Source: Collinsella sp.
GTDB taxonomy: Bacteria; Actinomycetota; Coriobacteriia; Coriobacteriales; Coriobacteriaceae
Assembly (NCBI GenBank): GCA_018381235.1
Contig: JAGZSF010000011.1
Coordinates: forward strand, 116,866-180,865
DNA: 64,000 nt
Direction of reading: 5' to 3'
Positions 1 to 8,624 of this stretch are shown here, in pieces. How positions within the stretch are numbered: the first letter of the stretch is position 1; the number at the start of each line of letters is the position of its first letter. A program made the position numbers and the translations under genes. Under the pieces are notes generated by a model that was not told the origin of the DNA, did not search any database, and saw only the letters and a program-made list of their open reading frames with translations.

Positions 1-423
1 GGCCGAGTTGTTCTGCCCCAGGCCATTCTGGTAGGCGCGCTCTTCCTCGTACAGACGACCGAGCGTGGGGGCGTCGACGTTCTCGGCAAAGACCGAGAAC
101 TTACCGGCACGCAGCTGCGGGTCGATCATAAAGCGAACGAGGGGTTCACCGACAAACACATAGCGGCGCTTTTCGGCCTGTGCCTTCACAAACTCGCGGA
201 CTTCGCGCGAAAGCTCGGGGTAGAACGGGGCGAGCATGGGATCGTCGTCGGCGGCGATCAGGATGGTATAGAGCGCCGGCGCGGTGTTGACGCCGTTGAT
301 CACCAGAGTCTGATCCTCCATGTCGCGAGCGGCCTGCTTGGCAAGCTTCTTAAAGGAGAACGGGGCACGGGTGGCACCGAAGATGCCGGCCACGTGGTCC
401 TCGAAGATGTTCAGGAAGTTCAC
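1..423 (-). CDS. FhaA-type FHA protein, N-terminal part (runs off the window)
   Basis: The 141 visible codons match the DUF3662/FhaA N-terminal domain found before a C-terminal FHA domain in actinobacterial kinase-partner proteins. The start reads VNFLNIFEDHVAGIFG, followed by KKLAKQAARDMEDQT and RYVFVGEPLVRFMIDPQLRAGKF, which are typical landmarks of the domain. The start is GTG at 423-421. It overlaps the TGA of the upstream kinase in a GTGA junction, so the two genes are very likely translationally coupled. By family knowledge such proteins bind phosphothreonine on kinase substrates. The FHA domain itself would lie beyond base 1 and cannot be seen, so the family call rests on the N-terminus only. 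Confidence 0.75.
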   Translation of the reverse strand, partial: MNFLNIFEDHVAGIFGATRAPFSFKKLAKQAARDMEDQTLVINGVNTAPALYTILIAADDDPMLAPFYPELSREVREFVKAQAEKRRYVFVGEPLVRFMIDPQLRAGKFSVFAENVDAPTLGRLYEEERAYQNGLGQNNSA

Positions 424-2273
424 GAAAGATCACTCTCCGTATAGGTTCTTTGGTATCCGAGCAAATATAGGCATATCCCAACAATTATAGAGGATAGGGT
501 TCCCGCAACCGCCGCCTTGACGACGACCGCGGCCGCAAGGCTGGCAATTTCCATATGGTGTGCAAGACAGAGTGCCGCCGCGGAGCCTATTCCGCAGCCG
601 GCGATGGCGGCGATTGCAGTCAGGTTCGAGCCCTGCTCGGCACGCTTGGCATGGGCGTTGAGCAGCAGAGATGTCAGTGCAGCTGTCGCCGCGACGAGCA
701 CGACGGCAGCCCAGAAGAGCATGTCTCCCAGTGCCGCGGCAACATTGCCGAGCCCCAGTACGCCTCCGGCGGAAAGCGCAACCGTAGCCAGGCGGCCAAA
801 AAGTGCGCCCATCCCCGTGGCGGCCGCGGCGCTTGCCGGGCCGAGCCAAAAGGCAGCGATGCCGGCGGCGACCCCGGCGGCAAGGAGGGCGTCGCCCGTT
901 AGACAGCCAAGTGCCACCGCGCAGGTGAGCGCGGCGCTCGCGGCGGCCTCGGTGCGGCCCCAGGCGATCCACCAACCGGACATGGTGGCGGCAAAGAGCA
1001 CCGCGACAGGCAGCATCGACAGGATGCCCTGCGCCTGCATGGTGGTGTTGGCCATAAGTACCAAAAAGCCCACGGCCGAGATAGCCGAGCCAATTTGCGG
1101 GGCCAGGCCGGCGGCCGCCCCAATCGCGATGGCCGCGGCGATAAGTCCGGGAAGCGCCGCGACGCCAGCCGTCTGCATGATCAAAAAGCTAAAGGCACCG
1201 CACGTTAGCGCCGAGATGGCGCGCATGGTGTAATCGCGCGCGTGGCTCCAGCGCGTGCCGGCCCAGCCGAGTGCGGGGTCGACCTCAATGGTGTCGTCCT
1301 CATAGGGTAACGATTCGATATCGTCTGCCGCGCGCTCGTCATCCGACAGCTCGCCCACCATCTGCTCCAGGCTGCGACGGCCCTCGCGCACGCTGCCCAA
1401 GCCGGCGAGCAGCTGGTCGCAAAATGCCTCGATGCTGTTGGGGCGGTCTTGCGGCATGGGGGAGAGGGCGCTCATGAGCGCAGCCTCGGCTCCCGGGGGA
1501 AAGTGCGGGATGAGCTCGCTGGGGTAGGTGGCACCGCCGATGATACGGCCGAGCGAGTCGCCGGGCGTGGCGGCCATAAAGGGGGCGCTGCCGCACAGGC
1601 CCTCGTAGATCACGCAGGCGAGGGCAAAGACATCGGCGCGCTCGTCGACTGTGCCGGTCTCGATATCGAGCTGCTCGGGTGGCATGTAGCCGATGGTGCC
1701 GCCGCGCGAGCCGCCAAAGCCGCCGGCAGACGACAGTCGCGCCATGCCAAAGTCGGTGAGCTTTACGTTGCCCGAGTGGTCGATGAGCACGTTGGCGGGC
1801 TTAATATCCAGGTGGAGCACGCCGTTGCTATGGGCGAAGGTGAGCGCCTGGCCCAGCGCGTCGGCAATTGCCGCGGCCTCGTCAAAGGTGAGCGAATGGC
1901 CGTCCACGCGATGCAAAAAGTCGGCGAGCGACATGCCGTCGACATATTCCATGACGAGGTAGGCATAGGCGGTATCGTGCGTAAAGTCGATAACCTGCAC
2001 GATATTGGGATGTTGAAGCATGGCGGCGGTGTGTGCCTCGCGCAGGACATCCATGATGTCGCTGGCGGGCATGCCGGCGCCGTTGATAAGGGGGATGCGC
2101 TTAATGGCGACGCGACGGCGCAGGTGCGTGTCGCGGCAAATCTCGATGGAGCCAAAACCGCCGGTCGCAAGCGTCTCGAGCGGCTGGAACCGCTTGAGCA
2201 GCTCGCGAGAGCTGGTGCCCTCCAAGGGAACGTCCGGCGAGAACCGGGCGGTATGTTGCGAGAAAAGCGGCAT
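420..2273 (-). CDS. Membrane Ser/Thr protein kinase without PASTA repeats
   Basis: This 617-aa protein starts with a Hanks-type kinase domain (about residues 30-290): glycine loop ATGGFGSI (36-43), ATP lysine K58 in VAIKRI, catalytic HLDIKPAN (D156, N161), DFG at 174-176 and a GYMPPEQ activation-loop end. All catalytic residues are present. An acidic linker follows, then a C-terminal block (about 350-610) of many hydrophobic Ala/Gly-rich segments, probably multiple membrane helices. There are no PASTA repeats, unlike PknB. I chose ATG at 2273 over a TTG two codons upstream because GAGGG lies 6 nt before it. It is coupled to the FhaA-like gene downstream, its likely phosphorylation partner. 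Substrates are unknown. Confidence 0.88.
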   Translation of the reverse strand: MPLFSQHTARFSPDVPLEGTSSRELLKRFQPLETLATGGFGSIEICRDTHLRRRVAIKRIPLINGAGMPASDIMDVLREAHTAAMLQHPNIVQVIDFTHDTAYAYLVMEYVDGMSLADFLHRVDGHSLTFDEAAAIADALGQALTFAHSNGVLHLDIKPANVLIDHSGNVKLTDFGMARLSSAGGFGGSRGGTIGYMPPEQLDIETGTVDERADVFALACVIYEGLCGSAPFMAATPGDSLGRIIGGATYPSELIPHFPPGAEAALMSALSPMPQDRPNSIEAFCDQLLAGLGSVREGRRSLEQMVGELSDDERAADDIESLPYEDDTIEVDPALGWAGTRWSHARDYTMRAISALTCGAFSFLIMQTAGVAALPGLIAAAIAIGAAAGLAPQIGSAISAVGFLVLMANTTMQAQGILSMLPVAVLFAATMSGWWIAWGRTEAAASAALTCAVALGCLTGDALLAAGVAAGIAAFWLGPASAAAATGMGALFGRLATVALSAGGVLGLGNVAAALGDMLFWAAVVLVAATAALTSLLLNAHAKRAEQGSNLTAIAAIAGCGIGSAAALCLAHHMEIASLAAAVVVKAAVAGTLSSIIVGICLYLLGYQRTYTESDLS

Positions 2274-2415
2274 GGCCAACCCTCGTGCGTTTAAAGTTCG
2301 TTTGCGAGCGGCGGGCGCGGAGCCGAGCCGTTCGCGGTGGCATAGATACTGCTAGTGTAGCACGCTCGGGTGCATGGTGAAGGTAGCGGGGCGAGGTGGC
2401 CTATCTGACTTGGCC

Positions 2416-3132
2416 TTAGCGCTTCTTCTTGTTCTTCTTCTGCTTGCGCTGTTTGGCCTTTGCATTCTTAGGCTCGCTTTCCTGCTTGGCCTTGGCAGCG
2501 GCCTTTTCGGCCTTCATCTTTTTGCGTTTGGTCTCGATGCGCAGCTTTTTGTTGATGCGCGTCTTGAGGAAGGAGCCAAACTGCTCGGCATCACCACGCA
2601 CAAAGGTGTCCTTAGGGATCGTCACGCCCTGGTCGGCGAACATGGCTACAAAGATGCGCTCGCCGTCGAGCACGTGGTCGAGCTTTTCAAACGGGAAGAA
2701 CTGCGACTTGCCGCTCTTGCCCCAAACCATCAGGCCGTCCTCGTTGGCGGCGACGCGGCGATAGCGGCCACCCATGGACTCGTCGGCCTCGACGGCATCG
2801 ATAAAGTCGCGGGCGAGGGTGTGGTGCAGGTTTTTGCTCCACCAGGCCAAAAAGGCGCCGAATACGATCAGGACGACGCCAAACTTGATCCAGTTGCCGC
2901 CGGCCACCAGCATGCCAATGCCGAGCAGCGCGGCAATTGCCGCGGCGACATACAGCGAGCCGCGACGCCTGGGTGAGGCGACCAGGCGGGCGAAGTCGGT
3001 GACCAGGTCGTTTTCGTACTGGTACTCGTTGAGGTACAGGATGCCGTCGTCGGCTGCGGCCTGCTTCTCGAGCGCGACCTCGACCTGGTCGGCTGCTTCG
3101 GAGGGAACGAGGTTGCTCTCTGCGTCTGCCAT
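2416..3132 (-). CDS. YcxB-like membrane protein
   Basis: This 238-aa protein has two adjacent hydrophobic segments at about residues 60-100 (GSLYVAAAIAALLGIGML and WIKFGVVLIVFGAFLAWW). A soluble domain with the YcxB-like look follows: KSQFFPFEKLDHVLDGERIF, then a negative-regulator-like FGSFLKTRI. The last 40 residues are an extreme Lys/Ala tail ending in KKNKKKR. The function of YcxB-like proteins is not established. It is transcribed divergently from dnaX across a 115-bp spacer, and the same-strand kinase begins 142 bp downstream, so an operon is possible but unproven. Confidence 0.65.
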   Translation of the reverse strand: MADAESNLVPSEAADQVEVALEKQAAADDGILYLNEYQYENDLVTDFARLVASPRRRGSLYVAAAIAALLGIGMLVAGGNWIKFGVVLIVFGAFLAWWSKNLHHTLARDFIDAVEADESMGGRYRRVAANEDGLMVWGKSGKSQFFPFEKLDHVLDGERIFVAMFADQGVTIPKDTFVRGDAEQFGSFLKTRINKKLRIETKRKKMKAEKAAAKAKQESEPKNAKAKQRKQKKNKKKR

Positions 3133-3247
3133 GCTCTTTGGACTCCTATCGCGGCGGGCTCGCCGTACGGGTTATTATGAGTGAAGTATGCCGTGCGACC
3201 GCATGGCCGTCGCGGCAACAAGACTCAGTATACCCGGGGGAGCACCC

Positions 3248-5719
3248 ATGGAATCGTTGTACCGAAAGTATCGCCCGCTCACCTTCGACTCCGTGGTGGG
3301 CCAGCAGCATATCGTCTCGACGCTCGAGCACGCCATCACCGAGGGACGCCTGTCCCACGCGTACCTGTTCTGCGGACCGCGCGGCACGGGCAAGACCACC
3401 ATGGCGCGCATCCTTGCCAAGGCGCTGCTGTGCCGCAACGCCGAGGCGGCGCGCGCCGAGGGCGCAAGCGGCTGCATGCCCGACGGCACCTGTGAGGAGT
3501 GCGAGCTCATCGCCGAGGGCAACCACCCCGATGTCTACGAGCTCGATGCCGCAAGCCGCACGGGCGTGGACAATGTGCGCGAGGAGATCATCAACTCCGT
3601 CAACTTTGCCCCGGTGCGCGGCAAGTACAAGATCTATATCATCGACGAGGTTCACATGCTCACGACGGCGGCGTTCAACGCGCTGCTCAAGACGCTCGAG
3701 GAGCCGCCGGCGCACGTGATCTTTGTGCTGTGCACCACCGACCCGCAAAAGATTTTGGAGACCATCCTCTCGCGCTGCCAGCGCTTCGATTTTCATCGCA
3801 TCGGCAACGAGGATATTGAGCATCGTCTGTCCTACGTGTGCGAGCAGGAGGGCTTCGATTACGACGACGAGGCGCTGGCTATCGTGGCGCGTCATGCCAA
3901 GGGCGGCATGCGCGACGCGCTCTCCACGCTGGAGCAGCTGAGCGTCTTCGGCAACGGTACCGTGCACGCGGACGATGCCCGCTCGCTTTTGGGCGAAGTT
4001 TCGGACCAGATTCTGGGCGAGTTTGCGCGCGCCATCGCCGAGCGTGATATTGCTGAGCTCTATGGGCTCATTCGCGCACAGGTCGAGGAGGGCAATGACC
4101 TGCTTGAGCTGACGCGCGACCTGGTGGCGCATGTGCGTGACGTGTATGTGGCCTGCGTTGCCGGTGCCCGTGCCGAGCTGTTTGAGGGCGGGGCCGAGCA
4201 GGCCGAGGCGCTTGCTGCCGAGGCTGCTGCCTTTGGCGAGCATCCGGCCGACCGTCTGGCCCGCGTGCTGACGGTGCTCGACGATGCCGCGCTGGAGATG
4301 AGGGGCGCGAGTGACGTGCGCCTGGTGCTCGAGATCGCCTGCACGCGCCTGGCACGTCCCGAGGCCGATCTGACCATCGAGGCCCTGGCCGAGCGCGTGG
4401 CGCGCTTGGAGGTCATGGTCGCCAACGCCGCGGTGCCGGCGAGCGTGGCTGCTGCAGGTGCCGCGCCTGCGGTTGTCGCGGCTGCACCTGCGGCGATGCA
4501 ACAGCCGACACTGATCTCGGGTGCCCGAGCTGCCGCTCCTGTGGCATCTGCCGTGCCCGCCGCTGCGTCTGCGCGCCAGGGCGGCATGCCTTGGGACCGC
4601 GGCGCTGCTGTTCCGGCTGCCCAGCCTGCACCCAAGTCCGCGGCTCCGGCTCCCGCGCCCAAGCCTGTAACGCCTGCACCTCAGCCCGTTGCGGCTCCGG
4701 CTCCCGTGCCTGCTGCATCGACCGTGCCGGTGTCCAAGCCCAACAACGCCGCTGAGGTTGCCGCCGCCGGTGCTGCCGAGACCCCCGCGGTCGAGGACGC
4801 CGGCGAGCTCCAGCGCAAATGGGCCGAGGTCGTCGAGCGCGTCAAGGCTCGTCAGGCTTCCTACGCAGGCCTGCTGCTCAACGCCCGCGCCACGGCCGAC
4901 GACGGCTCCAAGCTCACGGTTTCGTTCCCCGCGGGCTCGACCTTTGCTATCAAGATGCTCGGTCGCGCCGACACACAGTCGGTGGTTCTGCCGACAGTCA
5001 GTGCGGTCTTCGGTCGTCGTACCGTCGACTATGTCCTGGATGGGGGTGGCACGCCGGCTCCTCAACATGAGGAGCATTCTCCATCTGCACGGGCTGCGGT
5101 ATCTGCGGACCCGCAACCCGTGTCCTCGGCGGCCCCTGCATCCTCGAGCGCCAGCGCTCCGCAGCAGCAAGCGACGCCGGTGATGGCACCGACCCCGTCG
5201 GCGCCTAAGCCCGCCACGCCCAAATCTGCTGCTCCGGCTCCCGCGCCCAAGCCCGCCGCCGCGCCTGCGTCTAAGTCATCCGACCTGGCTAAGGCCCCCT
5301 GGCTGCGCTCCGACAACCCTGCCGGCGCTCCTGCCACGGGCAAGCTCCCGACCGAGCCAGCGCCCCGTGCGCCCGAGCGCTCTGCCGCTCCCAAGGCTCA
5401 GCCGTCTGCGCAGTCCGCTCCGTGGGAATCCGAGCAGGTTCCCTACGACGATGCCATGGTCGGCGGTTTTGCTGCCGATGCCGGCGGGGACGATCTGCCG
5501 CCGTTCGACGTGCCGGGTGCGGCGTCCGCGCCCAAGCCCGCTGCAGCTGCCCCCAAAGAGGAGGACGCCCCCGCTGCCCCTTGGGAGTCCAACCCAGGCG
5601 CGGGCAGCCCCTTCGGCCATCAGGGCGCAGCCCCGAGCATCCCGCAGACCGAGGACGAGGCCAAAGCCCTCATCCGCAGCGTCTTCGGCCAGGCCACCAT
5701 CTTCAAGCCGGTGGAGTAG
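3248..5719 (+). CDS. dnaX: DNA polymerase III subunits gamma/tau
   Basis: The 823-aa clamp-loader ATPase opens with MESLYRKYRPLTFDSVVGQ, diagnostic of DnaX. Walker A is GPRGTGKT (43-50), four zinc-type cysteines sit at 62, 76, 82 and 85, and Walker B IIDEVH lies near 133. The AAA+ and collar domains end near residue 370. A very long Ala/Pro-rich low-complexity region follows, interrupted by a conserved-looking block (about 525-600, RKWAEVVERVKAR) that should be the tau-type C-terminal domain. The protein is longer than E. coli tau because of the Ala/Pro linkers. I chose ATG 3248 because GGGGGAGC precedes it and the family N-terminus begins there. The ybaB-recR pair lies just downstream, as in many bacteria. 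Confidence 0.95.
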   Translation: MESLYRKYRPLTFDSVVGQQHIVSTLEHAITEGRLSHAYLFCGPRGTGKTTMARILAKALLCRNAEAARAEGASGCMPDGTCEECELIAEGNHPDVYELDAASRTGVDNVREEIINSVNFAPVRGKYKIYIIDEVHMLTTAAFNALLKTLEEPPAHVIFVLCTTDPQKILETILSRCQRFDFHRIGNEDIEHRLSYVCEQEGFDYDDEALAIVARHAKGGMRDALSTLEQLSVFGNGTVHADDARSLLGEVSDQILGEFARAIAERDIAELYGLIRAQVEEGNDLLELTRDLVAHVRDVYVACVAGARAELFEGGAEQAEALAAEAAAFGEHPADRLARVLTVLDDAALEMRGASDVRLVLEIACTRLARPEADLTIEALAERVARLEVMVANAAVPASVAAAGAAPAVVAAAPAAMQQPTLISGARAAAPVASAVPAAASARQGGMPWDRGAAVPAAQPAPKSAAPAPAPKPVTPAPQPVAAPAPVPAASTVPVSKPNNAAEVAAAGAAETPAVEDAGELQRKWAEVVERVKARQASYAGLLLNARATADDGSKLTVSFPAGSTFAIKMLGRADTQSVVLPTVSAVFGRRTVDYVLDGGGTPAPQHEEHSPSARAAVSADPQPVSSAAPASSSASAPQQQATPVMAPTPSAPKPATPKSAAPAPAPKPAAAPASKSSDLAKAPWLRSDNPAGAPATGKLPTEPAPRAPERSAAPKAQPSAQSAPWESEQVPYDDAMVGGFAADAGGDDLPPFDVPGAASAPKPAAAAPKEEDAPAAPWESNPGAGSPFGHQGAAPSIPQTEDEAKALIRSVFGQATIFKPVE

Positions 5720-5740
5720 CTGCGCGGGCGGGCATACTGC

Positions 5741-6214
5741 TCAAGAAGAGAACTCTTTGTCCGGGCGCATCTGTATTTCGGACATGTGTAATGTGGTGCC
5801 GCGTATATCGCATTCGAGTAGACAGGTACGTGACGGTCGGCCTAGGATGCTGAGGTCGATACGATACGTTGCATGGCTGTCCGTGTACTCGACTTGCTCG
5901 GCGCTGACGGTTGCTCCGATTGTCGAGAAAACGCCTAGTTCGGCATCGACAATCTTGGAGTTCTTTATCTTGACCTTGAACTCTTGGTAGAGGGATGGGC
6001 TGTTGTAGTAAACGGTTCGGGTTCCGTCGGTGCACTCATCGGTCGCTTCCCATTTGACGACGGGCTGGCCCGAGCTGGCTATTAGCAGTTCTGCTCCAAA
6101 GGATATAGCATGGGTGATGGCAACCAACAATGCCCAGCCGACAAAGAGATAGAGAACAAAATATGCAGCGGGGTGTTTTGAGCGGATGTTTTGGAGCGCG
6201 TCGGGGGCATTCAT
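5741..6214 (-). CDS. Small single-pass membrane protein, unknown
   Basis: This 157-aa protein has one clear hydrophobic segment near residues 16-42 (YFVLYLFVGWALLVAITHAI) and a C-terminal, probably extracytoplasmic, domain with no motif I recognise. The ATG at 6214 has a strong GGAGGT site about 6 nt upstream. It converges on dnaX with only about 20 bp between the stops and interrupts the usual dnaX-ybaB-recR order. It looks like a lineage-specific insertion into that neighbourhood. Confidence 0.6.
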   Translation of the reverse strand: MNAPDALQNIRSKHPAAYFVLYLFVGWALLVAITHAISFGAELLIASSGQPVVKWEATDECTDGTRTVYYNSPSLYQEFKVKIKNSKIVDAELGVFSTIGATVSAEQVEYTDSHATYRIDLSILGRPSRTCLLECDIRGTTLHMSEIQMRPDKEFSS

Positions 6215-6553
6215 GGGGTACCTCCAAATTGCTATCTATGGCAATCAAATTATACCCCACCGTCATGAGCGCCACCTCGAGTGGTGGCTTGGCATTTAGC
6301 CATTTAGTGGTACGCATTACATGTCGGATTCCGGCTCTACAAGATTTAGCTTTCAATCTTATGCAGATGCGAATTATGCAACTTTGCATAATCATTGGGT
6401 GCGGTCTGCACTCAGGACATGTATATCGACTGAGGTAGCGTGACCGCCCCGCTTGCTGGCCTCGCGCCGTGGTACGATTTTTGAGTTTGAAAGTCCCGCC
6501 GCGCCCCGGCTGCCCTTGCAGCTCGTTGCGCGGCCGCACGCAAAGGAGCCATC
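6215..6553. other. Divergent intergenic region
   Basis: This 339-bp spacer separates the minus-strand membrane gene and ybaB. It is AT-richer in its first half and holds one perfect dyad (6373-6392). A TACGAT box near 6475 could be the -10 of ybaB, without a good -35. I looked for the SRP RNA often found near dnaX and saw no convincing helix 8 sequence. Confidence 0.4.
6373..6392. promoter_or_regulatory. Perfect dyad, candidate operator
   Basis: ATTATGCA and TGCATAAT are exact reverse complements separated by ACTT. The dyad lies in an AT-rich patch between two divergent genes, where a dimeric regulator could bind. No cognate regulator is evident nearby. Confidence 0.4.
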
Positions 6554-6874
6554 ATGGCCGGTATGAACATGCAGCAGATGATGAAGCAGGCTCGCAAGAT
6601 GCAGGAGCAGCTTGCCGCCGCGCAGGAGAACCTCAAGTCCCAGACCGTCGACGCCTCTGCCGGCGGCGGCATGGTCAAGGTGACCGTTAACGGCGAGATG
6701 GAGCTCGTCAACCTCACCATCGACCCCGATGCCCTCGATCCCGAGGATGTCGATATGCTGCAGGACATGATCATGGCTGCTGTTAACGAGGCCGTTCGCG
6801 GCGTCAACGAGCTCGCCAACAAGCAGATGGGCGCCATCACCGGCGGCCTCAACATCCCGGGCATGCCGTTCTAA
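6554..6874 (+). CDS. ybaB: YbaB/EbfC nucleoid-associated protein
   Basis: The 106-aa protein begins [20 protein letters not shown], the usual helical start of YbaB/EbfC. The conserved middle follows ([20 protein letters not shown]) and the end is GLNIPGMPF. Family members form dimers that bind DNA and are often linked to recR and recombination. AAGGAGCC precedes the ATG. recR starts 13 bp after its stop, so the two are surely cotranscribed. Confidence 0.93.
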   Translation: MAGMNMQQMMKQARKMQEQLAAAQENLKSQTVDASAGGGMVKVTVNGEMELVNLTIDPDALDPEDVDMLQDMIMAAVNEAVRGVNELANKQMGAITGGLNIPGMPF

Positions 6875-6887
6875 GACACACATATAT

Positions 6888-7484
6888 ATGAGCGCGAATC
6901 ACAGTCTGCAAAAACTGCTCGATGAGCTGGGTCGTCTGCCGGGCATTGGTCCCAAGTCGGCCCAGCGCATAGCCTATTACCTGCTCGAGGCCGATGCCGA
7001 GGAGGCCCGCCGCCTGGCCGAGGCCATCCTGGAGGTTAAGCAGGAGGTCCACTTTTGCAGCCGTTGCTTTAACTACGCCACGGCCGACGAGTGCTCCATC
7101 TGCCAGGATCCGATGCGCGATACCACTCGCATTTGCGTGGTGGGCGAGCCGCGCGACGTCCAGGCAATCGAGCGCACGGGCAGCTACCATGGCCTGTACC
7201 ATGTGCTGGGCGGCGTGATCAGCCCCATGGACAAGATCGGTCCCGAGCAGCTGCATATCCGCGAGCTGCTGGCGCGCCTGGGCCACGAGGACATCCACGA
7301 GGTCATCATTGCCACCAACCCCAACATTGAAGGCGAGACCACGGCGAGCTACCTTGCTCGCACCATCAAGCCATTGGGCGTTGAGGTATCGCGTCTTGCG
7401 AGCGGCCTTCCCGTGGGCGGCGACTTGGAGTATGCCGACGAGCTTACGCTTGGCCGCGCTATCGAGGCCCGCCGCGCGATCTAG
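6888..7484 (+). CDS. recR: Recombination mediator RecR
   Basis: This 198-aa protein has the canonical RecR order. A helix-hairpin-helix [17 protein letters not shown] lies at 11-27, a C4 zinc finger uses Cys 57, 60, 69 and 72, and a Toprim domain starts [14 protein letters not shown]. The end [18 protein letters not shown] is typical. With RecF/RecO it loads RecA at gaps. It directly follows ybaB. The SD is weak, and coupling to ybaB may drive its translation. Confidence 0.96.
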   Translation: MSANHSLQKLLDELGRLPGIGPKSAQRIAYYLLEADAEEARRLAEAILEVKQEVHFCSRCFNYATADECSICQDPMRDTTRICVVGEPRDVQAIERTGSYHGLYHVLGGVISPMDKIGPEQLHIRELLARLGHEDIHEVIIATNPNIEGETTASYLARTIKPLGVEVSRLASGLPVGGDLEYADELTLGRAIEARRAI

Positions 7485-7634
7485 GCGGCGTCAGCTCCAT
7501 GGCATGTCCCGTCGGCCTGCCGCACGGGGCACTCATAATTGGGCACGCGTTCATTCATTTGTTGTGCAACAAACCTGCTTTTCATCCGCTTATCGCGTGG
7601 ATGGGTCCGCTCACACCTCGTATTTGCCCATTCG

Positions 7635-7663
7635 TTGCGCAACCTTTTGGGTTCGCTGATACA
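7635..7663 (+). promoter_or_regulatory. Promoter of the anchored protein-kinase-FHA operon
   Basis: TTGCGC (7635-7640) and GATACA (7658-7663) are separated by exactly 17 bp. Transcription would begin a few bases before the leader hairpin at 7690. Confidence 0.55.
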
Positions 7664-7689
7664 CTCAAATGTGAATATGAAAGAATGCG

Positions 7690-7713
7690 CCGCTTTTAAG
7701 CGGCGTGTTTTTG
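7690..7713 (+). terminator. Leader hairpin with T-tract before the operon
   Basis: CGCCGC-TTTTAA-GCGGCG followed by TGTTTTTTG lies between the predicted promoter and the ribosome site. It is shaped like an intrinsic terminator and ends only about 15 bp before the start codon, so it could act as an attenuator. Confidence 0.5.
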
Positions 7714-7727
7714 TTGGAGGAGAACGC

Positions 7728-8624
7728 ATGCGGCCCGGGGGCACTCAGACAAAGCGTGGCGCCGCGGTGCGCATGCGACGCCGGCTGGGCCTGGCGCCTC
7801 GGGCGTGCGTGCTGCTGTCTTGCTCGCTCGTGCTGGTCATAGCCGGTGTTTCGGCTTATGGCATGACGGTGCCGTCCATGGTGCAGGCGCATGCTGCGCG
7901 TGAGCTGCATATTGGGCGCAAGGCCAAAAGCGACTTGGGAACGACAACCGGATATACGTGGGCGAGCGTGGTCTCGCACGTTGTGTTCGGTGGCGACGAT
8001 GCGGACGGTCCCGAAACAGCGGACAACGAGGTTACGCTGGCAAACGGCAAGACCATCGTGCTCACCAACACCAAGGTCATTACGAAGCTTTCCAATAACA
8101 GCGTGGCTTCTGTCGTTAACAAGGCAGAGCAGCAGAAGGAGCAGGATACGCAGCAGATGGGTAAGCCCGGCGGCTCGGACGGGTCCGGTTCTGGCACCGG
8201 TTCGTCGAGCTCGGGCGGTGGCTCCGCCTCTGGCGGTGGATCTTCGAGCGGTGGCTCGACGGACGGCGGTGCCGGCGGCGACACGGGCTCGGGTGGTCTC
8301 TCGGCTGCCGAGGAAGAGAGTATCCACAGTTGGCTTGTGACCAAATACAACATGCTCGATGGCTATGTCGCCCGCGCCAACAGCGTGGTTTCGACCTATA
8401 ACGCTACGGGCGATACCGGACCGTGCGACACCCTGGCCAACGATATGTTTGTCATCCGTGCCGAGTTCGGTCGACAAAGGTTCTCGACCAAATCTAAGTG
8501 GTATCGGCAGTATGCCAATCTGTGGGGCTGCTATACCAACCTGTGTCAATGGGTTGGGCACTATGGCGACGACGACGTCGCGCTCAACAGCTTCAACACC
8601 AATGTGGCGGCGATCGCCCTATGA
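7728..8624 (+). CDS. Membrane-anchored extracytoplasmic protein, unknown
   Basis: This 298-aa protein starts at the ATG after TTGGAGGAGAACGC. An Arg-rich N-terminus and one hydrophobic helix (about 26-44) suggest a signal anchor. An external segment (45-145), a nearly pure Gly/Ser linker (147-190) and a C-terminal domain with four cysteines follow (for example NLWGCYTNLCQWVGHYG). I do not recognise the C-terminal domain. The stop overlaps the next start (ATGA), coupling it to the Ser/Thr kinase. By context it may be a sensor or substrate for that kinase, which is inference. Confidence 0.75.
   Translation: MRPGGTQTKRGAAVRMRRRLGLAPRACVLLSCSLVLVIAGVSAYGMTVPSMVQAHAARELHIGRKAKSDLGTTTGYTWASVVSHVVFGGDDADGPETADNEVTLANGKTIVLTNTKVITKLSNNSVASVVNKAEQQKEQDTQQMGKPGGSDGSGSGTGSSSSGGGSASGGGSSSGGSTDGGAGGDTGSGGLSAAEEESIHSWLVTKYNMLDGYVARANSVVSTYNATGDTGPCDTLANDMFVIRAEFGRQRFSTKSKWYRQYANLWGCYTNLCQWVGHYGDDDVALNSFNTNVAAIAL

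Noticed and set aside
3146..5170. 674-codon minus-strand open frame opposite dnaX
   Set aside because: Composition artefact of the Ala/Pro-rich dnaX sequence.
3248..5719. Programmed frameshift in dnaX
   Set aside because: I looked for an A-rich slippery heptamer near the end of the ATPase region and saw none; a single long frame is present.
6215..6553. SRP RNA (ffs) near dnaX/ybaB
   Set aside because: The conserved GGAA/GCAG helix 8 pattern could not be found.
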